A stretch of DNA of 64,000 nucleotides from Rehmannia glutinosa (taxonomy: Eukaryota > Streptophyta > Magnoliopsida > Lamiales > Orobanchaceae): positions 7,483,419 to 7,547,418 of the forward strand of contig CM071930.1 in assembly GCA_016081115.2 (NCBI GenBank), written 5' to 3'. Position numbers and translations under genes: made by a program. The notes below the pieces were generated by a model. That model made no database searches. It saw only the letters and a list, made by a program, of their open reading frames with translations, and was not told the origin of the DNA. Below are positions 11,462 through 21,955 of the stretch, one piece after another (position 1 is the stretch's first letter; every line of letters begins with the position of its first letter).

Positions 11462-12476
11462 TTCATTTAATACGAGGAATGGTCTACATTTCAAGATTGA
11501 AGACCAAGAAAAGACAAGCCAACGAACACAAGTGTCTTCTGAAAATTAGCCTATCTCTTCAACGGACAGATTTTTAAAAGTTCACTATAAAAGGCCGAGT
11601 AAACTCATTGAGAAGAGGAGACCTTGAATACCTAAACCACGAACTAGCAAGCAATATTCAAGTTGTAAACCTACAAATATTCTCAAAGATATTCAAGCAA
11701 ATTCTCAAGCCTGAAACTCGAAGGAAATCAATCCAACACAAAGCTGTGAAGGAAAGACAACTTCAAACTGTTGAAGAGGAAACTTTTGAAGAATCAAAAG
11801 GGGTCTACTTTCCAAGGAGTATTGTAGAAACATTCAAGGTCAAACCAGTATCAAGTTATTGGAGGGCTTCGTGATCAAATCCAATAGCTTGAGAAAGTGA
11901 GCTGAAGTAGCAAGGAAGTCGCCCGTGAAGTGAAGAAGTGAGTCGGACGAGAAGCCGTTTGTGTGACCAATCTTTGTCCCTAGACTGTTCACCACTCAGA
12001 AGCGATCACATTACTTAGTGGATTCTCCAGGAGTTGGAGAAGAGAGGATTGGAAGAATTACCCCATCTTCGAACCTCTATAAAAATAACTGTCATTTATT
12101 TTTCAACACATTTACATTTCTGCATACTTACTGCATATCTGCTGATAAACTTATTTGCTATCCAACTAATTAATAAACAAGTGCTAAAATCAAGTGTTCA
12201 AAGCAAGCTTAAATTAAATCAAAGGGTGTTAAGTCTTCCGTTGATAAAACCAACACAGCCAAGTTAAAGTTTAAATTAAACATCTAAGTTATTCTATCAA
12301 CAGCTCTATTGAGTCTGTTGAGTGGCTAACTCTGCTGAATAACGAACTTAGTTGTCCATCAAGGACTCAGTTGTTTGTGATAACTCTGAAATATTTTAAA
12401 AAGACTAAAATCAAAAAGTTTGTAAGGTTTATTCAACCCCCCTTCTAAACCTTACTCACACCCCTTGGGACCTACA
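11459..12476 (+). repeat. Inverted partial LTR of the same copia family
   Basis: Its plus strand matches the minus strand of 9884-10935 almost throughout. It ends CCTTGGGACCTACA at 12476 and includes the TATA-like TATAAAA at 11586-11592. It lacks about 525 bp of the LTR 5' end and has no PBS after it, so it is a truncated solo LTR. It starts where the other LTR ends. Confidence 0.8.
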
Positions 12477-12839
12477 ATTGTAATGCTATTCATTTACGGA
12501 GTGGTACAAAGTACAAGGGACCAAAAATTTGGAAAAGAAGGAAAGTTGGGAATCACGGATGACCCGTGCATCTTCGCACGAACCGGTCGTGCGTAAAGCC
12601 AAAGATGAACAAAAATAGATCAGTGAACGCTCGACCCGTGCGTCTGCACATGGGCAGGTCGTGTGTGGTGCCGAAAATGGAACTTTAATCCTTGAGATGT
12701 TGATACTATAGCAAATGGCAATGTTGAGGTCGGGGAAGGAACCAAGGGACGTAACGAGGAACAAAGAGGGGCTGATAAGTTTAAATCTTCTTCTAACTCT
12801 GATTTTTCTAACTTACTATTCCCCTTCCTTTTTCCTCAA

Positions 12840-13405
12840 GGATCTCAAAAGAAAAAGCTAGATGATCAATTTGAAAAATTCCTCGATATATTTAAGAAAT
12901 TGCATATTAACATTCCTTTTGCAGACGCATTGGAGCAAATGCCCAATTATACAAAATTTCTTAAGGATGTGATGTCAAAGAAGAGGAAAATGACAGGTTC
13001 CAAGACAGTAAATTTGACAGAGGAATGCAGTGCCATCATTTAAAGGAAACTACCTCAGAAACTAAAAGATCCAGGGAGTTTCACTATCCCTTGTGCAATT
13101 GGTGGTATTTTCTTTAATAAAGCATTGTGAGACTTATGAACAAGTCTTAATTTGAAGCCATTGTCCACTTTTAGAAAACTTGGATTAGGAGAAGTAATGA
13201 CATCCACAGTCACATTGCAACTTGCAGATCGATCAATCACATATCACAAGGGGATTGTAGAAGACGTTCTTGTGAAAGTTGATAAATTCATATTCCATGT
13301 GGATTTCATAGTATTAGACATGGAGGAAGACCGCGACGTCCCTTTGATACTTGGGCATCCATTCCTGGCCACCGAGAAAGCTTTGATAGATGTACATAAG
13401 GGATA
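12840..13405 (+). pseudogene. Athila gag tail and aspartic protease, inactivated
   Basis: The gag tail (12840-13040) is readable through LHINIPFADALEQMPNY and ends in a stop within a CSAII*RKLP context. The protease domain continues (13152-13405) with TLQLADRSITYHKGIVEDV, VDKFIFHVDFIVLD and VPLILGHPFLAT. The catalytic site, normally a D-L/T-G-A type triplet, reads DL followed by a stop, with another stop just before it (around 13127-13140). The enzyme cannot be made. Confidence 0.85.
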
Positions 13406-13689
13406 ACTCACATTACGAGTTAATGATGAGCAAGTTTTATTTTCTATCTACAACGCTTTGAAATTTCAGGATAGTGTTGAGAACTATAATTTTCTAGACG
13501 TGGTTGATTCATGCATTGATGACTACGTAGATCATACATGGTTCGAGGACGACTTAGAGTTTAGTTTAACCCATTCATGTTCGAAGTCAAGTGTAATGTT
13601 TGATTTTGATAATCAAGATTTGTATGACTATATATGTGCTCTAGATGAAATGCAGGAACTACCGGAAAGTGCGAGGGAAGAAAACATAG

Positions 13690-13850
13690 AGCACTTAGGA
13701 GAGTCATGTTCGCAACCACGCACGACTCATGCGTTGACGCATGAGTCTCTCGTGCGTGGTGCCGAAGGATATGATGAATAGGGCAATTCATGCACGACCC
13801 ATGCGTCTAAGCATGTACAGCCCGTGCGTGACTCCAAACCGGTCAATTTG
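13690..13850 (+). repeat. GC-rich CCCGTGCGT-type repeat block inside pol linker
   Basis: Several copies of ACGACCCATGCGT / CCGTGCGTG-like phrases occur in the stretch between protease and RT. The same phrase family occurs at 12540-12670 and in the Athila-type LTR at 19630-19960. Confidence 0.6.
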
Positions 13851-13954
13851 ACCCCAGAACTCAAGCCATTTCCTGAACACCTCAAATACGCATTCCTTGG
13901 ACCAAACAACACGAATCCGGTAATTGTGTCTTCCATTCATATCAGCTTGATAAA

Positions 13955-14990
13955 TTGCTTAGGGTGTTGAGAAAATATAAATCTGCAATAGGTTGGTCGA
14001 TATCTGATCTAAAAGACATAAGCCCATTGATTGTTATGCATAAGATTCGAATGGAAGATGTGTATAAACCTTCAGTGCAAAATCAAAGACGATTGAACCT
14101 TATTATGCAAGAAGTTATAAGGAAAGAAGTTCTGAAATAGTTAGATGTTGGATTTGTATATACGATATTTAATTGTTCTTGGGTAAGTCCGGTACAAGTT
14201 CTACCAAAGAAAGGGGGTGATAGTAGTGAAGAACGAGAATGATGAAGTGATTGCTACTAGGATAGTTACAGGATGGCGTATTTGTATTGATTATAGAAAA
14301 CTGAATGATGCCACTCGTAAAGATCAATTTCCCCTCCCCTTTATTGATATGATGTTAGATCGTTTGATGGGATTTGATTATTACTGTTTTCTGGATGGTT
14401 ATTCTGGGTACAATCAAATCATGATTACACCGGAAGACCACAAGAAAATGACATTTACATGTCCCTATGGTACGTTTGCTTTCCGCAGAATGCCATTCGG
14501 ACTATGTAATGCACCTGCAACTTTCCAACGATGTATGATGGCTATTTTTCATGTTCTTATCGAGAAAGTTATGGAGGTATTTATGGATGACTTTTCTGTA
14601 TTTGGGGATTCTTTCGATCATTGTCTTCATAATCTTTCTCTAGTGTTATAGAGATGTGAAGAGACCAATCTTGTTTTGAATTAGGAAAAGTGTCATTTTA
14701 TGGTACGAGATGGCATTGTACTTGGTCACCGATTTTCTTCTGCGGGTTTAGAAGTGGGCAGAGCAAAGATTGTGGCAATTGAAAAAGTACCACCTCCTAC
14801 AAATGAAAAAGCAATCAAAAGTTTCTCGGGGCACGCCGGATTCTACAGAAGGTTTATTCATGACTTTTCTAAAATCACTAAACCTTTGAGTCAATTACTA
14901 GAAAAAGATACTATTTTTAATTTTTTCGATGATTGTTTGCAGGCATTTGAGGTTTTAAAGAAGGCATTGGTGATCGCACCAATCTAGTAG
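13955..14990 (+). pseudogene. Athila reverse transcriptase, broken
   Basis: The main open piece (14217-14651) contains WRICIDYRKLNDATRKDQFP, FLDGYSGYNQI, FRRMPFGLCNAPATFQ and the catalytic box VFMDDFSVFG. A TAG at about 14649 and a TAG near 14684 interrupt it. The downstream piece (14700-14987) carries VLGHRFSSAGLEV, FYRRFIHDFSKI and PLSQLLEKD, then two stops. The upstream piece 13955-14140 is the approach to RT. The domain order and box are normal for Ty3/gypsy. Confidence 0.85.
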
Positions 14991-15019
14991 CACCGGATTA
15001 GAGTCAGCCCTTTGAGCTT

Positions 15020-15651
15020 ATGTGTGGTGCTAGTGACTTCACAGTAGGGACTGTTCTCGGTCAGAAAAGGGATAAGTTATTCAGAGCCATCTACTACGCA
15101 AGTAAAACATTAGACAGTGCTCAGCAGAACTACACTACAACTGAGAAAGAGATGTTGGCAATTGTGTTTGCTTTCGACAAATTCCGATCTTACTTGATTG
15201 GAACAAAGATGATAGTCCACACCAACCATGTAGCTATCAAATATCTCTTTGACAAGAAAGATGCAAAATCGAGACTGATTTATTGGATTCTTTTATTACA
15301 AGAATTTGACGTGGAAATAAGAGATAGAAAGGGATGTGAAAATGTGGTGGCAGACCATTTATCCAGACTTGAGTATAAAAAGATGAGAAAGGGGGTACAT
15401 ATTTGATCAAGGAAGAGTTTCCAGATGAGCAGCTTCTATTGGCACGAGAAAAATTCCCATGGTACGCAGATTTTGTTAATTATTTGGTAGTGGGAGTCAT
15501 ACCTCCAGAATTATCTTCTTATCAAAGAAAGAAGTTCCTCCATGATGTTAAGTTCTATATGTGGGATGACCCCTTGCTCTTTAAGAGGTGCGCCGATATG
15601 ATCATGAGACGATGTGTGCCTCAAGAAGAGTGGGAGGGAGTTCTACAATAG
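15020..15651 (+). pseudogene. Athila RNase H and connection to integrase, broken
   Basis: The open piece 15020-15406 has YYASKTLDSAQQNYTTTEKE, IVFAFDKFRSYLIG and VADHLSRLE, typical of gypsy RNase H. Its first motif reads MCGASDFTVG, where the usual first catalytic Asp of CDAS is Gly. The following piece (15403-15651) carries PWYADFVNYL and MWDDPLLFKRCAD, the connector before the integrase zinc finger. Confidence 0.85.
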
Positions 15652-15960
15652 TGTCATTCATCACCTTCTGGGGGACACTTTGGTCCAACATACACAGCGA
15701 CAAATGTATTAAAGAGTGGGTTATATTGGTCTACTTTATATAATGATTGATAGTTGTATGTGCAACAGTGTGACAGGTGTCAGCGGATGGGGAACATTTC
15801 TAGACGACATGAGATGCCTATGACCAATGTAATAGAAGTCGAGTTATTTGATATGTGGGGCATTGACTTCATGGGTCTTTTTCCATCATCTTCGGGTTAT
15901 CAATATATTCTACTCGCAGTAGAGTATGTATCTCGTTAGGTACAAGCAATTCCTTCATAG
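15652..15960 (+). pseudogene. Athila integrase N-terminus, truncated
   Basis: A His-His-Cys-Cys finger is partly readable, ending in QQCDRCQRMGNISRR. The first core motif follows in FDMWGIDFMGLFP, with the first catalytic Asp. Sequence similarity ends near 15960, before the second Asp. The histidine half of the finger is out of frame. Confidence 0.8.
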
Positions 15961-16530
15961 ACAAATGATGCACATGTAGTGATGTGGTTTTTAAACTTGC
16001 CTTTTTTACCCAAAATTACTAAAATCTTGAAAATTTCACCAAATTCTCACATCTAATCCGACACAAGCACCATATTGCACAATTATTTCACACAATTCTT
16101 GGATTTGGGTGAAGTTTGGTTGAGAACAAGCACCTAGGGTTCCAATTTGCACCTTTGCATATTTTCGAAAAATTCGGTAAGAACTTTATATTTTTGTTCA
16201 AATTTCTTGTAGAATATGTATTGAGGATTATATATGGTGCATGATATGATCCATTTGCCATGTTTTAATGACATTTGTCTGAGAGGCATATTATCGAACA
16301 CCTTGTTAGCATATTGAATTGGGCATAATTGGGTTGTATTGTTGATGATTCTTGCATGATTCTCTACAATTATATTGATGTTGAACTATGAGGCTAAATT
16401 TTTGATTGAATTGTAGGGAGGAGACACGATGCCATATATGAATTATTTGACTTGAATTCATCATATATTTGTTTGTACTTGGTCTATTTGGAATCTCATA
16501 TATGTTTTTGCTAGGTACAAATTCGGAACA

Positions 16531-17925
16531 ATGGCTGAAAGAAGAAGTCTTCAAGATAGGAGGAGACGCCCAAGGGGGGCTGCACCGCAAGAAGTACACC
16601 TGAATAGCCCGCGGCTTACGGGGTTGTACTCACTGAAGATAATGATTTGGAGAGGTGGAATAATTTGGTTACCGGACCAACAACACCTACATGTTACGTC
16701 GATGACGAGTGTACCCAACTTTTCGGGATACACGACGATGTTTGGCGATTGTTTAAGAAAGTTGGGTGGACCGCTTTTATGAGGGGAAGATGGCCAACTT
16801 ACAGGAAATCACGGTTGAATTCCTCAACACCGTTGAAGTATTTAAATAATGAGGAGCTCTCGAGCCATTTGAGGTGCACTTTTAGTTGGGCAATGTGTGT
16901 AGGCAATTATCTATCGCCCAACTGAACACCATCTTCGGGGTCCCCAACTAAAAGTGCACCTCAAATGGCTCGAGAGCTCCTCCATGTTTAAATACTTCAA
17001 CGGTGTTGAGGAATTCAAGCATGAATTCCGACCCACAGAGAACTATAGCCAGTATGACTTCTAGTGAATGCTAGTACGGACACCGAAAATGGGTCACATG
17101 TTTTACGAGGCAAGCACCGCTAAATTTCCGTGGGTCTAGAACCCAGTATTCCGGTACATTCAGCTGGTTACATCATCCTCCGTCTATGCCAGATAAAACA
17201 ATGGAAGAATGACAGTCAGGGAACTATATTTGCTATGGTGTATGTTGACCAACATACCATATAACACGACAACCTACTTCGTTGAACAGATAGATAAGGT
17301 GGCCAAGCAAAGTAGTAGCACTATTATGATTGGAGGTATGATCACTCCCATTGCTTGGCACTTTAACGTTGATATTAGAGGATTGGAGCCAAATGAGGGT
17401 GGAAGGAGGATCAACCTAGCAGTTTTGCGCCAGATGAAGATAATTACGGAAGAGGAGGGCATGTACCTCTTCCAACAATAGTCCAAAAGCGCTTTCCCAC
17501 TGCCTCACCTGATGCTCACCACCGTGGACAACATCAATGATAGAACCAACTTTCTACTCAACTCTGAGGCACATACTAGAGTTGTAGAGGCCATGATAGC
17601 TAGAAAAAAGCAAAGGGTCGTTAGTATCCCTGACGAGGATGATGTGGTGGCTGAGGAAATGGAGTATCCAAGGCAAGAAGGGGGATTCGAGCAAGAATTC
17701 CCCCAAATGGCAATTGATATCCCCGAGAGCTCTCACAGGGGAGAAGAGCAAGGAGGGCATGATTTTAATGCCTGATTATTTTCCCTCGAAGAGCACATGC
17801 AGCTGCACCAAGATGAATTCGTGCTTTCACGACAGAACAATAGAAGTGGAGCACGGAGATGCTGGAGATGATGCGTCAGATGCATCAATGGCATATCTCC
17901 CGAGGTTACTTTCCGCCATCACCCC
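16531..17925 (+). pseudogene. Athila ORF1/gag-like protein, broken
   Basis: It starts at ATG 16531 (MAERRSLQDRRRRPRG, basic). Readable pieces in shifting frames are EDNDLERWNNLVTG, WRLFKKVGWTAFM, QEITVEFLNTVEVFK, QLSIAQLNTIFGVPN, FRPTENYSQYDF and, in one open stretch (17209-17481), ELYLLWCMLTNIPYNTTTYF, IGGMITPIAWHF and LEPNEGGRRINL. These match the conserved blocks of plant Athila ORF1. A 76-bp inverted copy of one block is inserted downstream of it. The tail (17512-17900) is acidic and glutamine-rich. Confidence 0.75.
16815..17018. repeat. Inverted repeat, 76-bp arms, 52-bp loop, inside gag
   Basis: 16815-16890 and 16943-17018 are reverse complements apart from a few mismatches near the TTTAAA. 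The left arm carries the coding frame of the conserved ORF1 block; the right arm is a flipped duplicate. Confidence 0.9.
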
Positions 17926-17929
17926 TATA

Positions 17930-19364
17930 GTAATCAGGCCCAATCCACACTTTTGTTTATTGAAATTCTATCCTTCACCTTGTTTCGATATAATTTCATT
18001 TAAGTTTAGGGGAGAGATAGTTATTTTCATAAGATGGTTGTGGATAGAAAAAAAATTGCATTTCTTTTTGTGTGTTGTGTGTAGTCATTTAGTTGCATGT
18101 AAAGCACTTAGGTTGCATTTGCATTAGAAACACGTTTATTGCTTTCATAGGTTTAGGGAGTGAGTTGACCGTGTGCGACGCGACTTGGTGCTTATTTTTT
18201 TGGAAAAATTTGTATTTTTTGATTGGGTGTTGAGTATGAGTTATTCGAGCTATGAATAGATGATATGGAGCATATAGATATTGAAAACATGGTTTTATGC
18301 TTTGAATTACAAATTTGCAAGCTTGTGAGCTTTTGAACCTTTACTGCTTTTATACTATGCAGTCTTGTTATTGATTTGAGTGTATCATTCATGATGTTTT
18401 GAATTCTAGAACTTGCTCTGATATCTCTGTCAAGGCCACATGTTGTATGTAATTTGTGAACATGATTAAAGGTCATTTTTGTTAAGCTTTTCAAGCCTTT
18501 TTGCCTACCTATTGATATTGAAATTCTTAGTTAGCCAAGTTGAGCTTTTTGCCTAATTTTTGATAGCCACATTTCAAACCTTCAATTGATATATCTATTA
18601 CCATACACTTGAGCGTATAGCATTGAGTGAAAGGGTTGTATGAGGTTGAATGGGATGAAATCAAAAGTTTAGAAAAATGTGCGAGAGTTGGTTTATAGGA
18701 ATAAAAGTGAAAGAAAGGGATGAAAAAGGATGTAATACTCCCGAAAAAGTAAAAAAAAAATCGACTTTTATGGATGAATTTAATATGAATGAACTTGGGG
18801 GCTAAGGATTGTAATATAAGCAGAAAGAAAGAAAAGGGGATGGAGATAAGAAAAGATGATGAATATGAGGGATGATTTGAGTAGCATATTGGACTTTAAT
18901 GAAGATGATTGATATGCTTACCGGTTTATATGCTCGAGTTTGAGTCACTTTACCTATATCTCACTACCCTAACCAAAGAGCCTTCATTACAAACAAATGA
19001 GAAAGTCCTTTTTGATTCACAAATTGCATACATTCCAGTGGCAGAGATATGAGATGATTTGCAAGCCTATGGTAATTCTGCAACATTGACATAATTTGAG
19101 CGTAAACACGTCCCATATTCATTTGAGATGAAATCATACACTTGATCTTTGAGAGTTGTGATTCGAAGCATTTATCAAGATTTCTTTGATGTGTGTTCTA
19201 TGTTAGATATTAGAGGCTTGTTTCATTCATTGCTTGATACCTATGATGAACAAAATGAATTTTATGGAGTTGCTTTTGCCTAATGCTTTTCATCCCTCCC
19301 AGTTATGTTCTGCCTTGTTTATAAAGTGTTGACCGGGATGGTCAACAATTTAAGTTTGGGGGTT
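17930..19364 (+). other. Athila 3' non-coding spacer ending in purine-rich tract
   Basis: There is no gene. The long AT-rich spacer between gag and LTR has no coding similarity. Immediately before the LTR, a TAAGTTTGGGGG stretch (19350-19362) fits the polypurine tract seen in Athila elements. Confidence 0.6.
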
Positions 19365-20315
19365 TGATTAGTGTGAGTTTTGTGTGTATTTTGGGGCATA
19401 ATTATGGATAAATTGATAGATAGGCATGCATTAACTCAGTAAAACAAGTCATATTCTCCTATTATGGAAAAGGTATTATGCTTTGCTCGCTTTGGAGGAA
19501 ATAAATGATATTTGAAGTAATTTTATAGCAAATATGAGCATTGCGATATAGAACCATCAAGAGTTGGGCGCATACACCAAGTTGGGAGCCAAATTGAGAA
19601 GAAGTCAGATAAACTGGGTAAGAAAAGGCCACGTATGGGCATCTCGTCTGCATCGGCACGACCCGTGCGTGTGCATAGCTGAAGAATTCAAGCTTCACAG
19701 GGACGCACGGGCCGTGCGCATGGGCAGCTCGTGTGCATAGGCATGACCCGTGCGTGTGCATAGCTGAAGAATTCAAGCTTCACAGGCGCACACGAGCCGT
19801 GTGCACGGGCAGCTCATGCGCATAGGCACGACCCGTGCGTGTGCATAGCTGAAGAATTCAAGCTTCACAGGGATGCACAGGCAGGTCATAGGCACACATG
19901 ACCCATGCGTCAATTCGAGAGACATGCATTTCCTACGGCCTGATGCACGACCCGTGCGTATGTGTGGGAATATCCAAATCTGACAGCACTTTAACCTATG
20001 TTTCAAAAAAGGTATAAATAGACTTTTGAGGACGCACATCAGGGGATATACTGACATTTTGGACCATAAAATTGGAGGCAAAGAACATATTCACCAAGGA
20101 GTCAAGAGAAGAATTGAGTCACATCGGAGCTTAATGATTGAAGATTAATTGAGAGATTATCCATTTTCCTAAGTTTTTCTCACTCTAAACAAAGATAAGA
20201 CTATTTCGATCTTAATACTTAGTACACTAATTTATTAGTCTCTGTAGATATGACCTTGCTACCCTATTATAATCTACACCGTACACTTGCGGTGAAACTA
20301 AAAATAAGGCGAACA
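19365..20315 (+). repeat. Athila-type LTR with internal repeat and TATA box
   Basis: It starts TGATTAGTGTGAG after the purine tract. A tandem block with about 105-bp period (19630-19960) contains GACCCGTGCGTGTGCATAGC and GAAGAATTCAAGCTTCACAG. A TATAAATA at 20013-20020 fits a U3 promoter. The end is placed near GCGAACA, after a CACTTGCGGTG phrase common in Athila LTR ends; this end is approximate because no second copy is present. Confidence 0.65.
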
Positions 20316-21277
20316 ACTATCTCGTGTAAATGAAGAATGAAGATGATGAAAGCCGTTTTTTTTTTTGCTTATGATTTGGCGTGTTTGTTATGAGAAAGTG
20401 ATATTGATGATATTCCTTTAGGTAATTAAATATGGTATTACTGTTACACTATTTTTATAGTTACCAATTTGCCCTTTTTACACATAAAATGATTAAAAAA
20501 TAGTATAGTTTTAAGAGTAATATGAACCATTGATTGAAGTGGATGGATGGATGAGATTCATCCATACTGCCACATGGTAAGAGACTGCCACAGGAGATCT
20601 CATCCATATATATATATATATATCACAAAAGTTTATTCAAAATATTTCATGTGATTGTTCCTGTTGTAGATATTGTTTTTTTGTTGAAAGTTAATAGATC
20701 GATATAACGAGATGTTTTTTCTTATGTAAAAAAAATCGATAAAATAAATATATATATATGTATACTTTTATGATTCAAATTTAGCCTGGAATTGAATGAG
20801 ACCGAGAAAAGCACTATAACGAAAAAAAACCATCGTCAAAGCAAATATGAAACATTAAAAATAAGTTCCATGCGTTCATTTTATATTGAATTGAATGATC
20901 CTATTCCAAGCAAATCTGAGACATTAGTTAAAGAACCAGCTTGAAATTTAAATACATTATTATACGTACCCAGAGTTGACTTTAAGAAGATATATAGATA
21001 TGCATTCCCGAGATACATAATTAAACTATAAACTATTAACTTAGATCTTAGAAATAATTAAATGACACGCCAAAAAAAGTAATTAAATGATATATATATA
21101 TATATGTGAAAATTTTTAGAAAAAAAACATGGAAGAATGCGCAACATAAATAATATTTTTTAAAAGAACTCAGATCTCTGCAACACATCTGGCTTAAAAG
21201 AACTCAGATCTTATAATTTAAATGATCATAATATTTTTTAATAAATCAAGTTTTTGGAATCTTTCATAAATAAAATC
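20316..21277. other. AT-rich spacer
   Basis: No gene is seen. It includes (TA)n runs at 20608-20622 and 21090-21106. GGATGAGATTCATCCATA (about 20548-20566) and GATCTCATCCATAT (about 20597) suggest a small degenerate foldback. Confidence 0.4.
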
Positions 21278-21488
21278 TTTAAGAGAGATTCTCTTGTGAG
21301 ACCGTCTCACAGATCCGTGAGACGGAACCCCATTTAGTAAAATCCGTCCGCCCGCCCACCCGCTGCGAAATAGGACCGTCCGCCAACCCGCTACAGCAAA
21401 ATAGGACCCAGCCCACTTTAAAATATGACCCAACCCACTGCAAATAGGACCCAGCCGCTGCAAAAGCCCATACCCGTTGAACCGTGCC

Positions 21489-21702
21489 CTAGCAGTTGTC
21501 TCCCTCAGCTCGAATTCAATAAAACAGTGTACAGAGAAGAAAAAATCTTAGCTCGTGTTCTAGCAGTTGTCTCCCTCAGCTTGAATCCAATAAAACATTG
21601 TACATAGAAGAAAAAACCTTAGCTCGTATTCTAGCAGTCGTCTCCCTCAGCTCGAATCCAATGAATAGTGTACAGAGAAGAAAAAACCTTAGCTCGTGTT
21701 CT
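21489..21702 (+). repeat. Three tandem copies of a 71-bp unit near the MULE left end
   Basis: The unit runs CTAGCAGTTGTCTCCCTCAG, then CTCGAAT, TACAGAGAAGAAAAAA, CTTAGCTCGTGTT, and is repeated three times with a few substitutions. It lies between the left terminal repeat and the first transposase exon, where the promoter and leader should be. Confidence 0.85.
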
Positions 21703-21955
21703 CTCTTTATCCCTCTCTTGACATCAACGAACATAAAAACTCAGCTCCCCTCCCTCGACGACAACGCACATAAACCTCAGCTCGCGTTCTCTTATTGTGT
21801 CACACAGTACGCAAAATTCTTCTTCTTCGATTTACCTTTTGTTGCTAAATATATGTATGAAATTGGTGTTGGTGTTTGTTATTGTATGAAAAAACTTATT
21901 ATTTTCTAATGATTTTTTCTTTTCTAGCTTCTGTTGGTTTTGTTGAAGAACAAAA

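Larger units (their letters stand above)
12480..15980 (+). mobile_element. Athila-type Ty3/gypsy pol remnant
   Basis: Plus-strand sequence resembles the Athila gag tail, protease, RT, RNase H and integrase in the canonical order. It is cut by the copia LTR on the left and ends inside integrase on the right. Phrases such as HINIPFA, EQMPNYTKFLKDV and LTEECSAII, and the RT box FMDDFSVFG, are characteristic of Athila. Stops and frame changes are frequent. No LTR is attached on either side. Confidence 0.85.
15981..20315 (+). mobile_element. Athila-type gag-only derivative with 3' LTR
   Basis: The order is a leader, gag/ORF1 (16531-17925), a long non-coding spacer, a purine-rich tract and an LTR (19365 to about 20315). 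Pol is absent between gag and spacer, so it is an internally deleted element. Its 5' LTR is not recognised; 15981-16530 holds leader-like AT-rich sequence and no gene. It lies downstream of a separate Athila pol fragment that could belong to the same family, but the order pol then gag excludes one simple element. Confidence 0.65.

Noticed and set aside
19462..20081. Cys/His/Pro-rich minus-strand open frames
   Set aside because: They are translations of the GTGCGT tandem block in the Athila-type LTR.
12480..20315. One intact Athila element spanning the whole interval
   Set aside because: Pol precedes gag, integrase is cut at 15960 and only one LTR is seen; at least two pieces are needed.
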